Shown one piece after another: positions 33,109-41,442 of a DNA stretch of 41,491 nt. A model generated the notes under the pieces. That model was not told where the DNA came from and searched no databases. It saw nothing but the letters and a program-made list of their open reading frames with translations. Source of the stretch: Streptomyces sp. E2N166 (GTDB lineage Bacteria; Actinomycetota; Actinomycetes; Streptomycetales; Streptomycetaceae). The DNA lies in the NCBI RefSeq assembly GCF_003671715.1, contig NZ_RAIF01000018.1, positions 208,177 through 249,667 on the forward strand. The letters are read 5' to 3'. Positions within the stretch are counted from its first letter, which is position 1. The number at the start of each line of letters is the position of its first letter. The translations under genes were made by a program, and so were the position numbers.

Positions 33109-33882
33109 ATGATCTCCAATGGCGCGTTCGGCAGGCGGCTACGCCTGCGGCGCCTCTACCGAAACGACTCCGAACGGCTGCTGATCGTGCCGATGGACCA
33201 TTCGGTGAGCCAGGGACCGATCACCGGCGGCGAAGGGCTCGACGCACTCGTGGGCCGGCTGGCCACCAACCGGGTGGACGCGATCGTCCTGCACAAGGGC
33301 AGTCTCCGGCACGTCGATCCCGCCTGGTTCGGCAGCACCTCGCTCATCGTCCATCTGAGCGCCAGTACCGTGCACGCTCCCGACCCGGACGCCAAGTACC
33401 TGGTGGCCGGCGTCGCGGAGAGCCTGCGGCTGGGCGCGGACGCGGTGAGCGTGCACGTCAACCTGGGCTCGGACGGCGAGCAGCAGCAGGTGTCCGACCT
33501 GGCGGCGGTCGCCGAGGCGTGCGACCGCTGGAACGTACCGCTGCTGGCGATGATGTACCCCCGCGGCCCCCGGATCAGCGATCCGCGCGACCCCGCGCTG
33601 GTGGCGCACGCGGTGACCCTGGCCGCCGATCTCGGCGCGGACCTGGTGAAGGCCCCGTACGTCGGCTCGGTGACGGAGATGAAGGAGATCGTCGCCCGCT
33701 CTCCCGTCCCGGTCATCACCGTCGGCGGCCCGCGCAACGACGACGAAGGCCAGGTCCTTGCCCACGTCGGCGAGGCGCTGAGCGCCGGGGTCGCGGGCGT
33801 GGCCATGGGCCGCAACGTTTTCGAGGCGCCCGATCCCGGCGTCATGGCCGGGAAGCTGGCCGACCTCATCCACAGTGAGTGA
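33109..33882 (+). CDS. griI: 2-amino-4,5-dihydroxy-6-oxo-7-phosphoheptanoate synthase (GriI-like aldolase)
   Basis: A 257-aa class I aldolase of the DhnA/ADH-synthase family. It joins L-aspartate semialdehyde and dihydroxyacetone phosphate into a C7 intermediate, the first step to 3-amino-4-hydroxybenzoate, independent of the shikimate route (as shown for GriI of grixazone). The start RLLIVPMDHSVSQGP holds the conserved MDH, and Lys181 in GADLVKAPYVG is the expected Schiff-base lysine. The tail has ITVGGPRND (phosphate loop) and GVAMGRNVFE. GAGGA lies upstream of the ATG. Eighteen bases separate it from griH; the two work as a unit. Confidence 0.92.
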   Translation: MISNGAFGRRLRLRRLYRNDSERLLIVPMDHSVSQGPITGGEGLDALVGRLATNRVDAIVLHKGSLRHVDPAWFGSTSLIVHLSASTVHAPDPDAKYLVAGVAESLRLGADAVSVHVNLGSDGEQQQVSDLAAVAEACDRWNVPLLAMMYPRGPRISDPRDPALVAHAVTLAADLGADLVKAPYVGSVTEMKEIVARSPVPVITVGGPRNDDEGQVLAHVGEALSAGVAGVAMGRNVFEAPDPGVMAGKLADLIHSE

Positions 33883-33900
33883 CCACTAGGAGCCCTGCAC

Positions 33901-35007
33901 ATGAAGCTCAGTTGGCTGGACATCCGAGGCGTCGACGAGGCGCGGGACGCCATCGTCCAGGAAGCGCTGCACCAGCGGGTCGACGGCATCGTCGCGGCGG
34001 ACCCGGCATCCCTGGAGGGCCTGCCCCCGACCGTCACCAAGGTGCTGTTCCCCCGCGGCAAGACCCTCCCGGAGGACTTCGGCGAGGCCACCGTCGTCAT
34101 CGTGGACCCCGACTTCCACAAGATCACCCCTGCCGAGCTGCGGCTCGCGCACCCGGGGCTGGAGTTCGGCCGGTTCGTGGAGATCGTCGACGCGAAGACG
34201 CTGGAGGACGCCTGTCAGTCGGCGCGCACCGAGCAGTGGAGCCTGCTGCTGTTCCGCGACCCGACCAAGATCCCGCTGGAGATCGTCATCGCGGCGTCCG
34301 CCGCCGCCCGGGGCAGCCTGATCACGGTCGCGGCCGACGTCGAGGAGGCCGAGATCATCTTCGGCGTGCTGGAGCACGGCTCCGACGGCGTCATGATGGC
34401 GCCCCGCAAGGTCGGCGACGCCACCGCCCTGAAGGCCGTGGTCAACGCCGAGACCCCCGACCTGGTCCTGACCGAGCTGGAGGTCGTCGGCACGGAGCAC
34501 GTCGGCATGGGCGAGCGTGCCTGCGTCGACACCTGCACCTACTTCCGCGAGGACGAGGGCATCCTGGTCGGGTCGCACTCCAAGGGCATGATCCTCTGCG
34601 TCAGCGAGACGCACCCGCTGCCGTACATGCCGACCCGCCCGTTCCGGGTGAACGCCGGCGCCATCCACTCGTACACGCTGTCCAAGGACGGCCGGACCAA
34701 CTACCTCAGCGAGCTGAAGGCCGGCAGCAAGGTCGTGGCGTCCGACGTCGAGGGCCGCACCCGGCTCGTCACCGTCGGCCGGGTCAAGATCGAGACCAGG
34801 CCGCTGATCTCGGTGAACGCGGTCTCCACCGACGGCCGCGAGGTCAATCTGATCCTCCAGGACGACTGGCACGTGCGGGTGCTCGGCCCGGGCGGCAAGG
34901 TCCTCAACAGCACCGAGCTGAAGCCCGGTGACAAGGTGCTCGGCTTCCTGCCGACGGAGGACCGGCACGTCGGCTACCCGCTCGACGAGTTCTGCCTCGA
35001 GACGTGA
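33901..35007 (+). CDS. griH: 3-amino-4-hydroxybenzoate synthase (GriH-like, DHQ synthase II family)
   Basis: A 368-aa protein of the archaeal-type 3-dehydroquinate synthase (AroB') family. GriH converts the C7 aldolase product to 3,4-AHBA without NAD. Family marks seen: N-terminal KLSWLDIRG, GVLEHGSDGVMMAPRK, ERACVDTCTYFREDEGILVG, PFRVNAGAIHSYTL and YLSELKAGSKV. Full length. AGGAG is at proper spacing from ATG 33901. With griI it defines the 3,4-AHBA module common to grixazone, nitrosobenzamide, cremeomycin and bagremycin/ferroverdin-type clusters. Confidence 0.92.
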   Translation: MKLSWLDIRGVDEARDAIVQEALHQRVDGIVAADPASLEGLPPTVTKVLFPRGKTLPEDFGEATVVIVDPDFHKITPAELRLAHPGLEFGRFVEIVDAKTLEDACQSARTEQWSLLLFRDPTKIPLEIVIAASAAARGSLITVAADVEEAEIIFGVLEHGSDGVMMAPRKVGDATALKAVVNAETPDLVLTELEVVGTEHVGMGERACVDTCTYFREDEGILVGSHSKGMILCVSETHPLPYMPTRPFRVNAGAIHSYTLSKDGRTNYLSELKAGSKVVASDVEGRTRLVTVGRVKIETRPLISVNAVSTDGREVNLILQDDWHVRVLGPGGKVLNSTELKPGDKVLGFLPTEDRHVGYPLDEFCLET

Positions 35008-35011
35008 CGTA

Positions 35012-35374
35012 GTGAACGCGCTCCTGTACGTCCCGGTCCGGGTCGGCGACCTCGACGGCGCGGTGGCCGTCGTGCGCACGGCCCGGCCGGGCGCCGGTAC
35101 GGAACGGGTCGGCCTCGCCTTCACCCGCGAGGAACGGCTCCGCGCCGCGCTGGGCCCCACCCAGCGCTGGATCCGGCTGTCCCGGCCCGCGCTCCTGACG
35201 CTGCTCGGACCACTGGGCATCGAGCACGTCCGGATCGACCCGCTCTACGTCGGACCGGAGATACCGAGGATGCCGGAGGCGGCCGGCCTGCCGACCGTGG
35301 ACATCCGCGGGGACGGGGCCGTCCTGACCGGCCCGCGGCGGTACGCGCAGTGGCTCCCGGACGACGTGTGGTGA
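35012..35374 (+). CDS. Small SAV_915-like protein following griH
   Basis: A 120-aa protein starting at GTG 35012, four bases after the griH stop and with no clear ribosome site of its own, so probably translationally coupled. The run VGLAFTREERLRAALGPTQR, then WIRLSRPALLTLLGPLGIEH and RIDPLYVGPEI resemble the SAV_915/SseB-like small proteins of Streptomyces. No catalytic motif, signal or membrane segment is visible. Its presence in the griI-griH transcript hints at a helper role in 3,4-AHBA formation or simply a hitch-hiker. The frame extends further upstream inside griH, but that part has no homology-like sequence. Confidence 0.65.
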   Translation: MNALLYVPVRVGDLDGAVAVVRTARPGAGTERVGLAFTREERLRAALGPTQRWIRLSRPALLTLLGPLGIEHVRIDPLYVGPEIPRMPEAAGLPTVDIRGDGAVLTGPRRYAQWLPDDVW

Positions 35375-35493
35375 CGGCCGGCTCCGGCCGGTGTCACCAC
35401 CCCGGGGCCGCCAAGTGGCGTACGGTGGGGCCAGGTTGTGACAGGCAAGGCTGACTCTTCATCCGTAGACCACCCCGGAACGGAGTGCCGGAG

Positions 35494-36600
35494 ATGCCCA
35501 CTGCTCTCGGTCGCGACGAACTCCTCCTGCGCGCCGGACGCGCGGACAGCCCGCACACGCTGTTCAGCACGCTGGCGACACAACTGCGCAGGGCGGTCCC
35601 GTACGACGCCGCCGTCTGGCGGGCCACCGACCCGGAGACCGGCATGATCACTTCGCCGATCTTCGCGGAGAACATCGAGGATCACAGCTGTGCCGTCTAC
35701 TGGCAGTACGAGCTGTTCACGGAGAAGATCAACCTGTTCCGGGACCTCGCGCTGGCGCCGGTACCGGTGGCGAGCCTGTGGGAGACCACGGGGGGCGAGC
35801 CCGAGCGCAGTTCCCTGTACCGGGGTTTTCTGGCGCCGCGCGGGGTGCACGACGAGTTGCGGGCCGTGCTGCGGGTGGACGGCCGGCCCCACGGGTACAT
35901 CAGCCTGTTCCGGGAGAAGGGACGGGCCGAGTTCTCCACCGGGGAGCGCAGGTTCATGGAGGACCTGGGCACGCCCGTCGCCCGCCTGCTCAGGGCGTAC
36001 GCCAAACAGCGCCCCGAGCCCTCCGGTGATGCTCTGACCGGCACCGGGCTGCTGCTGTTCGACGCCGAGGGCGCCCTCGTCTCGGTCAACGACGAGGCAC
36101 GGCGCTATCTGGAGGAGATGCCGAAGGGTCCCGCCTCGCTCACCGCGCTCGGTCTGCGCGTGCCCCTGTGGGTGCACGGCACCGCGATGCGGGCCAGGGC
36201 GATCGCCGAGGAGCGCGGCGGGGACACCGCGCGGATCAGGATGCGCACCCGCACCGGCCGCTGGCTGGTGTGCCACGCGTCCTGCCTGCGCGGGGCCGAC
36301 GGGCGCCCGGGCGCCTCCGCGGTGATCATCGAACGCGCCCCGGTCTCCGACGTCACGCCGCTCGTCGTGCAGGCCTACGAGTTGTCGGAACGGGAGCTGG
36401 AGGTCACCCGGCGGGTGGCGCGCGGCCTGTCCACCAGCGGGATCTCCGAGGAGCTGCACCTGTCGCCGCACACGGTGCGCGACCACATCAAGGCGATCTT
36501 CGAGAAGCTCGGCGTGTCCAGCCGCGGCGAGTTGGTGGGCCGGCTGTTCACCGAGTACTACGAGCCCGTGGATTCGTCCCCCACCGGCCGGCGGAGCTAG
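35494..36600 (+). CDS. LuxR-family regulator with GAF/PAS-like sensor
   Basis: A 368-aa regulator. The N-terminal half (LATQLRRAVPYDAAVWRATD, later GYISLFREKGRAEFSTGERR) resembles a GAF sensor, and GLLLFDAEGALVSVNDEARR starts a PAS-like segment. The C-terminal HTH is LSERELEVTRRVARGLSTSG and LSPHTVRDHIKAIFEKLGV, a full LuxR signature. It has no receiver domain, so it responds to a ligand rather than phosphorylation. ATG 35494 with GGAG eight bases upstream is preferred to GTG 35485. It is separated from griH by 119 bp and is placed between the 3,4-AHBA module and the right-hand operons; it could control either. Confidence 0.88.
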   Translation: MPTALGRDELLLRAGRADSPHTLFSTLATQLRRAVPYDAAVWRATDPETGMITSPIFAENIEDHSCAVYWQYELFTEKINLFRDLALAPVPVASLWETTGGEPERSSLYRGFLAPRGVHDELRAVLRVDGRPHGYISLFREKGRAEFSTGERRFMEDLGTPVARLLRAYAKQRPEPSGDALTGTGLLLFDAEGALVSVNDEARRYLEEMPKGPASLTALGLRVPLWVHGTAMRARAIAEERGGDTARIRMRTRTGRWLVCHASCLRGADGRPGASAVIIERAPVSDVTPLVVQAYELSERELEVTRRVARGLSTSGISEELHLSPHTVRDHIKAIFEKLGVSSRGELVGRLFTEYYEPVDSSPTGRRS

Positions 36601-36755
36601 CACCCGGCCCGCCGCCGCGGATCAGGCGGCGGGCCCCGGGCCCGGCACGCGCGCCGAGAACCGGCACAACCCGAAGAACCGACCGCGGCGCGGCCCCGCG
36701 CGGGCCGCCGTACGAGCGGCCGTGCCCACGCGCGCCCGCGGCCGTGCGCAGGGCC

Positions 36756-36814
36756 GGCATGTGCTCCGAGCGGCACGTGCTCGAACCGGCACGTGCTCGG
36801 ACCGGCATCGGACC
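36756..36814 (+). repeat. Three tandem 16-bp repeats upstream of the kinase-like gene
   Basis: Units at 36756, 36772 and 36788 read GGCAYGTGCTCSRARC-like, followed by a partial fourth at 36804. They end 29 bases before the kinase-like start, in a 243-bp gap where I see no gene. Two copies hold CACGTG. A regulator-binding array is likely; slippage of GC-rich DNA is the alternative. Confidence 0.65.
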
Positions 36815-36843
36815 GGCCACGGATCAGCTACCAGGAAGTGAAG

Positions 36844-37533
36844 ATGCCGACCTCACCCATGCCGTACGGCGCACCTCCGTACGCGCCGCCCCGGGCCGAC
36901 GGCCCGGAATTCACCGTCCTGCTCGGTCCGGACTACTCGGGGAAGTCGTCGGTGCTGCGGCGTCTCGCCGACAGCGGTCGCTGGACGGTGGTCACCTGCG
37001 ACCAGGCACCACTCGACACCGACTACGCGCTGATCGGCCGGGCCCGCCGGGAACTGCTGTCCGAGGCGCTGAGGGCTCCGGCCGGACGCTACTCGCCGGA
37101 CATCCTCCTCACCCTGCTGCAGCTGGCCGTGGTGCACATGCGCGACCGCGTGACCGGCGCACCGCCCGGACGCCCGGTGATCGTGGACTCCTACTACCTG
37201 AAGATCATGGCCAAGTGCACGCTGCTCGGGTACGCCAATCCGTCGTTGTTCTCCTGGTGGCGGTCGTTCCCGCAGCCCGCCCGGGTCGTCTACCTCGACG
37301 TTCCGTCCGCCGTCGCCTGGGAGCGCAGCGGGCGGGGAGCGGCGCTGAACCCGATGGAGCACTACGGCGACACACCCACCGAGGAAGCGTTCACCCGGTT
37401 CCAGGACGATCTGCGCGACTTGCTGCACGCGGAGGTGGCGGGCATGGAAGTGACCACCCTCGAACCGGGCTCCGGCATCGACCGTGCCGTCGACGCCGTC
37501 GCGCACGCGACGGGACACCGGGCCGGTGTCTGA
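36844..37533 (+). CDS. P-loop kinase-like protein (thymidylate-kinase fold)
   Basis: A 229-aa protein. After a Pro-rich N-terminal tail, GPDYSGKSS (residues 28-36) is a Walker A loop. VIVDSYYLKIMAKC takes the place of the DRYY-type substrate loop of dTMP kinases, and SAVAWERSGRGAALNPMEHYG matches the lid region. It may phosphorylate a nucleotide or a small metabolite; the altered DRY motif argues against ordinary dTMP kinase, and the chromosome must have that enzyme elsewhere. GGAAG lies upstream of ATG 36844. Its stop is one base before the GH3 start, so they form one operon. Confidence 0.75.
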   Translation: MPTSPMPYGAPPYAPPRADGPEFTVLLGPDYSGKSSVLRRLADSGRWTVVTCDQAPLDTDYALIGRARRELLSEALRAPAGRYSPDILLTLLQLAVVHMRDRVTGAPPGRPVIVDSYYLKIMAKCTLLGYANPSLFSWWRSFPQPARVVYLDVPSAVAWERSGRGAALNPMEHYGDTPTEEAFTRFQDDLRDLLHAEVAGMEVTTLEPGSGIDRAVDAVAHATGHRAGV

Positions 37534-37534
37534 C

Positions 37535-39217
37535 ATGGAAGCAGAACTGTTCCCCGCGTACCGGGAAAGGGTGCTGGCCGAGCGGGCCGGGCTGCGGACG
37601 GCTCTCGGCGACGTGCGTGCGGCACAGGACGGCGCACTGCGGCACCTGCTGAGCGCGAACGCCGACACCGAGTTCGGGCGGCGGCACGGCTTCGCCCGCT
37701 GCCGGAACGTCGACGACTTCCGCGCGGCCGTCCCCATCGCCGACTACGAGGCCCTCCGCCCCTGGATGGAGGCCGCCGCGGCCGGCCGGGCGAACGTGCT
37801 GAGCGCCGATCTCCCCGTGGTCTTCTTCAAGAGCAGCGGCAGCACCGGCGACAGCAAACGGATACCGGTCACCCGGGAGTTCATGCGGACCTCCTTCTTC
37901 CCGCCCTACTACGCGGCCTGGGCGAACATCGTCGAACACCACCCGGAGGCCGTCCGCAGGCCCGACGCCACGCTCAACCTCAAGCACGACCCCGCGCCCG
38001 CCGCGGACGCGACCCGCTCCGGACGCCCCCATCTCGGCGCCAGCCAGGTCGACTTCGGCCGGGCCTTCGGTGAGCGGCTGTCGGCGGAACCGGGCAGCCG
38101 CGCCCCCTGGAGCACCCTGCCGTCGTTCGTGGACCCGGCCGACCACCCGCGGCGCGACTACGTACGGCTGCGCACCGCCATGGCGCACGACGTGCGGTGT
38201 GTCATCGGCATCAACCCCGCCGTGGTGGCCGCGCTGCCCCACCAACTGGTCCAGTGGTGGCCGCGCCTGGTCAAGGACGTGTACGACGGCACGGTCGACG
38301 GCCGTCCGGGACCCGCCCCCGACCCGGAGCGCGCCCGGCTGCTGGACCGGCTCGCCGAACGCGCGGGCACCCCGCTGCCCGCCCATGTCTGGCCGCGCAT
38401 GGAAGTGCTGTTCTGCTGGACCACCGGACTGGCCTCCCTCTATCTCCCCCGGCTGCGTGAGGTGTTCGGGCCCGGGGTGAGCGCGCTGCCCGCCCCCGCG
38501 GCGGCGTCGGAGGGCTTCGTCGCCGTGGCGCTGGACCGGCATCCCACGGCCGGCTCGCCCGCGGTCACCGGCGGGCTGCTGGAGTTCGTCGACGCCGACG
38601 AGGAACTGTCGCCCGGCAGCGACACGCTGCTCTGCGACGAACTGGCGGCAGGCGGCGAGTACCACGTCGTCCTCAGCCATGTCGGCGGCCTCTACCGGTA
38701 CGCCCTCGGTGACGTGGTGCGCGTCGTGGACCGGGCCGGGGGCGTGCCCCGGCTCGAGTACGCCGGCCGGCGCACCCTTTCCGACGCCGCCGGTGAGCGG
38801 CTGCGCGAGGGGCACGTGGTGAGCGCCCTGCACGGCGCGACGCGTGCCACCGGTCTGGAGATCCGCAACGCCACCTGCCGGGTGACCGGGCGCCCCGCGC
38901 GGCCGGGCGCGCCGGAGTCCGGTGCGGACGGCCCACGGGGGTACGCCTTCGCCGTGGAGCCGTTCGGCCGCTGGTCGCGCGAGGAGACCGGGGCCTTCGC
39001 CCGGGCCCTGGACGGCGCGCTCGCCGGGCGGTCCGACGGCTACCGGGCGGCTCGCGCGAGCGCCCGCCTCGGCGCTGTCGACGTGCACCGCGTGGCGCCG
39101 GGCGGCTTCGCCGCCGACTGGCAGGCCAGGGTCGCCCGGGGCACGCGGCCGGCGCAGGTGAAGGACCGGGTCTTCCAGAACGACGACGCGGCGTGGCGCC
39201 GGCTGCTGGGCACCTGA
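37535..39217 (+). CDS. GH3-family acyl-acid amido/ester synthetase
   Basis: A 560-aa member of the GH3 (plant auxin-conjugating) family. The AMP-binding loop is KSSGSTGDSKRIPVTREFM. The N-terminal LLSANADTEFGRRHGF, the central FCWTTGLASLYLPRLREVFG and YASTEG-like LPAPAAASEGFVAVAL, and the hinge GGLYRYALGDVVRVVDRAG are all typical. GH3 proteins adenylate a carboxylic acid and pass it to an amine. In this setting it could join 3,4-AHBA or another aromatic acid to an amino acid, or make the ester with vinylphenol. ATG 37535 chosen; GTG 37526 in frame is possible and would overlap the kinase gene. Confidence 0.85.
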   Translation: MEAELFPAYRERVLAERAGLRTALGDVRAAQDGALRHLLSANADTEFGRRHGFARCRNVDDFRAAVPIADYEALRPWMEAAAAGRANVLSADLPVVFFKSSGSTGDSKRIPVTREFMRTSFFPPYYAAWANIVEHHPEAVRRPDATLNLKHDPAPAADATRSGRPHLGASQVDFGRAFGERLSAEPGSRAPWSTLPSFVDPADHPRRDYVRLRTAMAHDVRCVIGINPAVVAALPHQLVQWWPRLVKDVYDGTVDGRPGPAPDPERARLLDRLAERAGTPLPAHVWPRMEVLFCWTTGLASLYLPRLREVFGPGVSALPAPAAASEGFVAVALDRHPTAGSPAVTGGLLEFVDADEELSPGSDTLLCDELAAGGEYHVVLSHVGGLYRYALGDVVRVVDRAGGVPRLEYAGRRTLSDAAGERLREGHVVSALHGATRATGLEIRNATCRVTGRPARPGAPESGADGPRGYAFAVEPFGRWSREETGAFARALDGALAGRSDGYRAARASARLGAVDVHRVAPGGFAADWQARVARGTRPAQVKDRVFQNDDAAWRRLLGT

Positions 39218-39230
39218 ACGGCCCCCCGCA

Positions 39231-39360
39231 CCCGCCGGGCGCCGCCAGAACAGGGGGGCGGGCCCTTCCCGGCAGCAGAACGAGCACCCGCGCCCGCCGG
39301 GCGCCGAAGAACAGGCGGGCGGGCCCTTCCCGACACCAGAGCAGGCGCCCCCGGGCGCCG
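39231..39360 (+). repeat. 62-bp tandem repeat between GH3 and methyltransferase genes
   Basis: A unit beginning CCCGCCGGGCGCCG at 39231 repeats at 39293, with a shorter third copy near 39348. Each holds GGGCGGGCCC-type GC dyads, so it may act as a series of weak terminators. Confidence 0.65.
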
Positions 39361-39414
39361 TCAGAACCGGCGGCCGACGCCCGACCGGCATCTTCCCCTC
39401 TTCAAGGAGCAAGC

Positions 39415-40281
39415 GTGGAAACCCTCGACGCGGTCGCCAGGACCTCCCTCCTCACGGCGGCACTGCGGGCCCAGGAGAGCCGGCGCCCGGACCGGTTGTT
39501 CCGCGATCCGTTCGCCGCCCGGCTGGCCGGCGTCCTCGGCACCGACCTGTTCGGCCGGATCGGCGACGCCACCCGGCCGAACCGCGCCGGCCCCGCGGAG
39601 CCCGTACCGAGCACGTTCGCCTACAACGCGATCAGGACCCGGTACTTCGACGATCTCCTGCTCGCCCGCGTCGCTGAGGCCGACCGGCCCCAGGTCGTGA
39701 TCGCCGCGGCCGGCATGGACACCCGGGCCCACCGGCTGCCCTGGCCGCGCCCGGTCGACGTCTTCGAACTCGATCGCGCGGACGTCCTCGCCGCCAAGGA
39801 GTCGGTGCTGCGCGCCGAACCGGCGCCCCCGCCGGCGACCCGGCACCGGGTCGGCGCCGACCTGCTCGGCCCGGACTGGAGCGCCGCGCTCACCGAGGCC
39901 GGCTACGACCCTGGCCGGCCTTCCATCTGGCTGCTCGAAGGATTCCTCTACTACCTCACGCGGGAACAGGTCGGCCAGGTACTGAGCCGGGTGCGGGACG
40001 CCACCGCCCCCGGCAGCACGGTCGCCGCGGACCTGGTGAGCGCCACCGCCCTCACCGCGCCCGCCGTCGCGCCGCTGCTCGCGGTGTTCGAGAGCTGGGG
40101 CTGCCCGTGGCTGTCCGGGCACGACAAGCCGGAGGCGCTCTTCGCCGAGTACGGCGTCGCGGCGACGGTCCGGCAACCCGGCGAGCCCGGCGCCGACTTC
40201 GGCCGCTGGCCCGACCCGGTCCCCCCGCGGGGCGTCCCCGGGGTCGGGCGCGTCTTCCTCGTCCACGGCCGGCGCCTGTGA
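39415..40281 (+). CDS. SAM-dependent methyltransferase, LCMT/TIGR00027 family
   Basis: A 288-aa class I methyltransferase of the leucine carboxyl methyltransferase-like family common in actinobacteria. AAAGMDTRAHRLPWP is the SAM-binding motif, VFELDRADVLAAKE provides the acidic ribose contact, and PSIWLLEGFLYYLTREQV is the motif after strand 4. Members methylate carboxyl or hydroxyl groups of small molecules; the substrate is unknown. GTG 39415 has AAGGAG five bases upstream. Its stop overlaps the start of the synthetase-like gene by 4 bases (GTGA). Confidence 0.85.
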   Translation: METLDAVARTSLLTAALRAQESRRPDRLFRDPFAARLAGVLGTDLFGRIGDATRPNRAGPAEPVPSTFAYNAIRTRYFDDLLLARVAEADRPQVVIAAAGMDTRAHRLPWPRPVDVFELDRADVLAAKESVLRAEPAPPPATRHRVGADLLGPDWSAALTEAGYDPGRPSIWLLEGFLYYLTREQVGQVLSRVRDATAPGSTVAADLVSATALTAPAVAPLLAVFESWGCPWLSGHDKPEALFAEYGVAATVRQPGEPGADFGRWPDPVPPRGVPGVGRVFLVHGRRL

Positions 40282-41417
40282 CCGCGCCCCGCCCCAGGGT
40301 GCTGATCGCGCCGGTCACCGTCACGCCCACCAAGGCGCTCGGCCTCAGCCACCTCAAGGGACTGCTGTGGGTGGACGTGATGTACCGCGCCACGCGGATG
40401 CTGGACGACCACGACGTCGACTACCTCTACAGCAACACGGCCTTCAACGGCACCCGGCAGACCGCCGGCTTCTGGGAGTACCTCGACCGCGTCCACGGCG
40501 ACGCCGACCTGAGCACCGCCACCGAGGACGAAGTGGGCCTGCTCTACACGGAGTTCCAGACCCGCGGCGACCCGCCCGGCGACGCTGCCCTGCTGCCGTA
40601 CGTCCGCGCCGTCGAGCAGACCGGCTGGACCCACCCGGTGAGCCGGCGGCTGCTGGAGCTGTGGCGCGGCCACTTCGCCTGGCTGGGCATGCACGACCCG
40701 GGGCTCACCGCCACGCGGCGGCCGGGGCTCGGGTTCGAGGAGACGGTCGAACGGCTCGCCAAGCACGGACTCTGCCTGGACACGCGCGACGACGGCGGCC
40801 CCGTCTACCTGGACGCCACCGCCCAGGGGCTGCCCCTGCGCCCCGCCACGTCCGCCACGGGCCTCCCCAACTACCTGGGCTGCGCCCTGCGGGACCTGCT
40901 GCCGGCGGCGGAGGAGTACGACGAGATCGTCCTGCTCCACGACCGCGAGCTGACGGAGGACTACGTCCTGCTGCAGAAACTCCTCGGTGCGCTCGGCGGC
41001 GCCCGTGCGCACCGGGTCTGTCTGGACCGGGTTCCGCTGGACGGCGCGGTGCGCTCCAGTCGGCACGGCGTCGCCCACGCGCACACCGTCGCCGGGCTGG
41101 CCGGCGCGCTGCGGGACCACGCGTCACCGGAGGCCGTCCGGCTCGGCACGAGGCTGTACTTCGTCGCCGGCCTCGGCAAGGGCGTGAACGGGCAGTCCTA
41201 CCGCGAGGACCTCCTGCGCCAGACCGTCGAGCGCGCCGCCGGACTGCTCGCCCGCGAGGACCCGGCGTCCGCCACGGAGGCTCCGGACGCCCCGGAGTTC
41301 GTGCGCCGGCAGACCGGCGGGCGGGCCCACGTGGATCCCTACCGGCTCACCTCCGCGCTGCTGCGCAGGCACCAGCGGGTGCCGTTGCGCGCCGTGGCCG
41401 ACGCCGTCTACCTCTGA
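40278..41417 (+). CDS. Stand-alone class I aminoacyl-tRNA synthetase-like catalytic domain (ArgRS-like)
   Basis: A 379-aa protein. The first 60 residues follow the Rossmann start of class I synthetases: RVLIAPVTVTPTKALGLSH, LWVDVMYRATRML, DYLYSNTAFNGT. The HIGH position reads GLSH (residues 22-25), lacking the first His. Residues 170-264 resemble the ArgRS core (DGGPVYLD, GLPNYLGCALRDLL, EIVLLHDRELTEDYVLLQKL) and end in RSSRHG where ArgRS has KMSSRKG. The N-terminal tRNA-binding and C-terminal anticodon domains of ArgRS (about 550-590 aa in all) are missing. It may adenylate or transfer an amino acid in a biosynthetic route. The assignment rests on motif reading by eye. Confidence 0.6.
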   Translation: MTAPRPRVLIAPVTVTPTKALGLSHLKGLLWVDVMYRATRMLDDHDVDYLYSNTAFNGTRQTAGFWEYLDRVHGDADLSTATEDEVGLLYTEFQTRGDPPGDAALLPYVRAVEQTGWTHPVSRRLLELWRGHFAWLGMHDPGLTATRRPGLGFEETVERLAKHGLCLDTRDDGGPVYLDATAQGLPLRPATSATGLPNYLGCALRDLLPAAEEYDEIVLLHDRELTEDYVLLQKLLGALGGARAHRVCLDRVPLDGAVRSSRHGVAHAHTVAGLAGALRDHASPEAVRLGTRLYFVAGLGKGVNGQSYREDLLRQTVERAAGLLAREDPASATEAPDAPEFVRRQTGGRAHVDPYRLTSALLRRHQRVPLRAVADAVYL

Positions 41418-41442
41418 CCGCCCGGCAGAAGGAGCACCACCC

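Noticed and set aside
17823..36600. Iron box (DmdR/IdeR type) expected for iron-responsive ferroverdin production
   Set aside because: I found no good match to the TTAGGTTAGGCTAACCTAA consensus in the intergenic regions; iron control, if present, must act otherwise.
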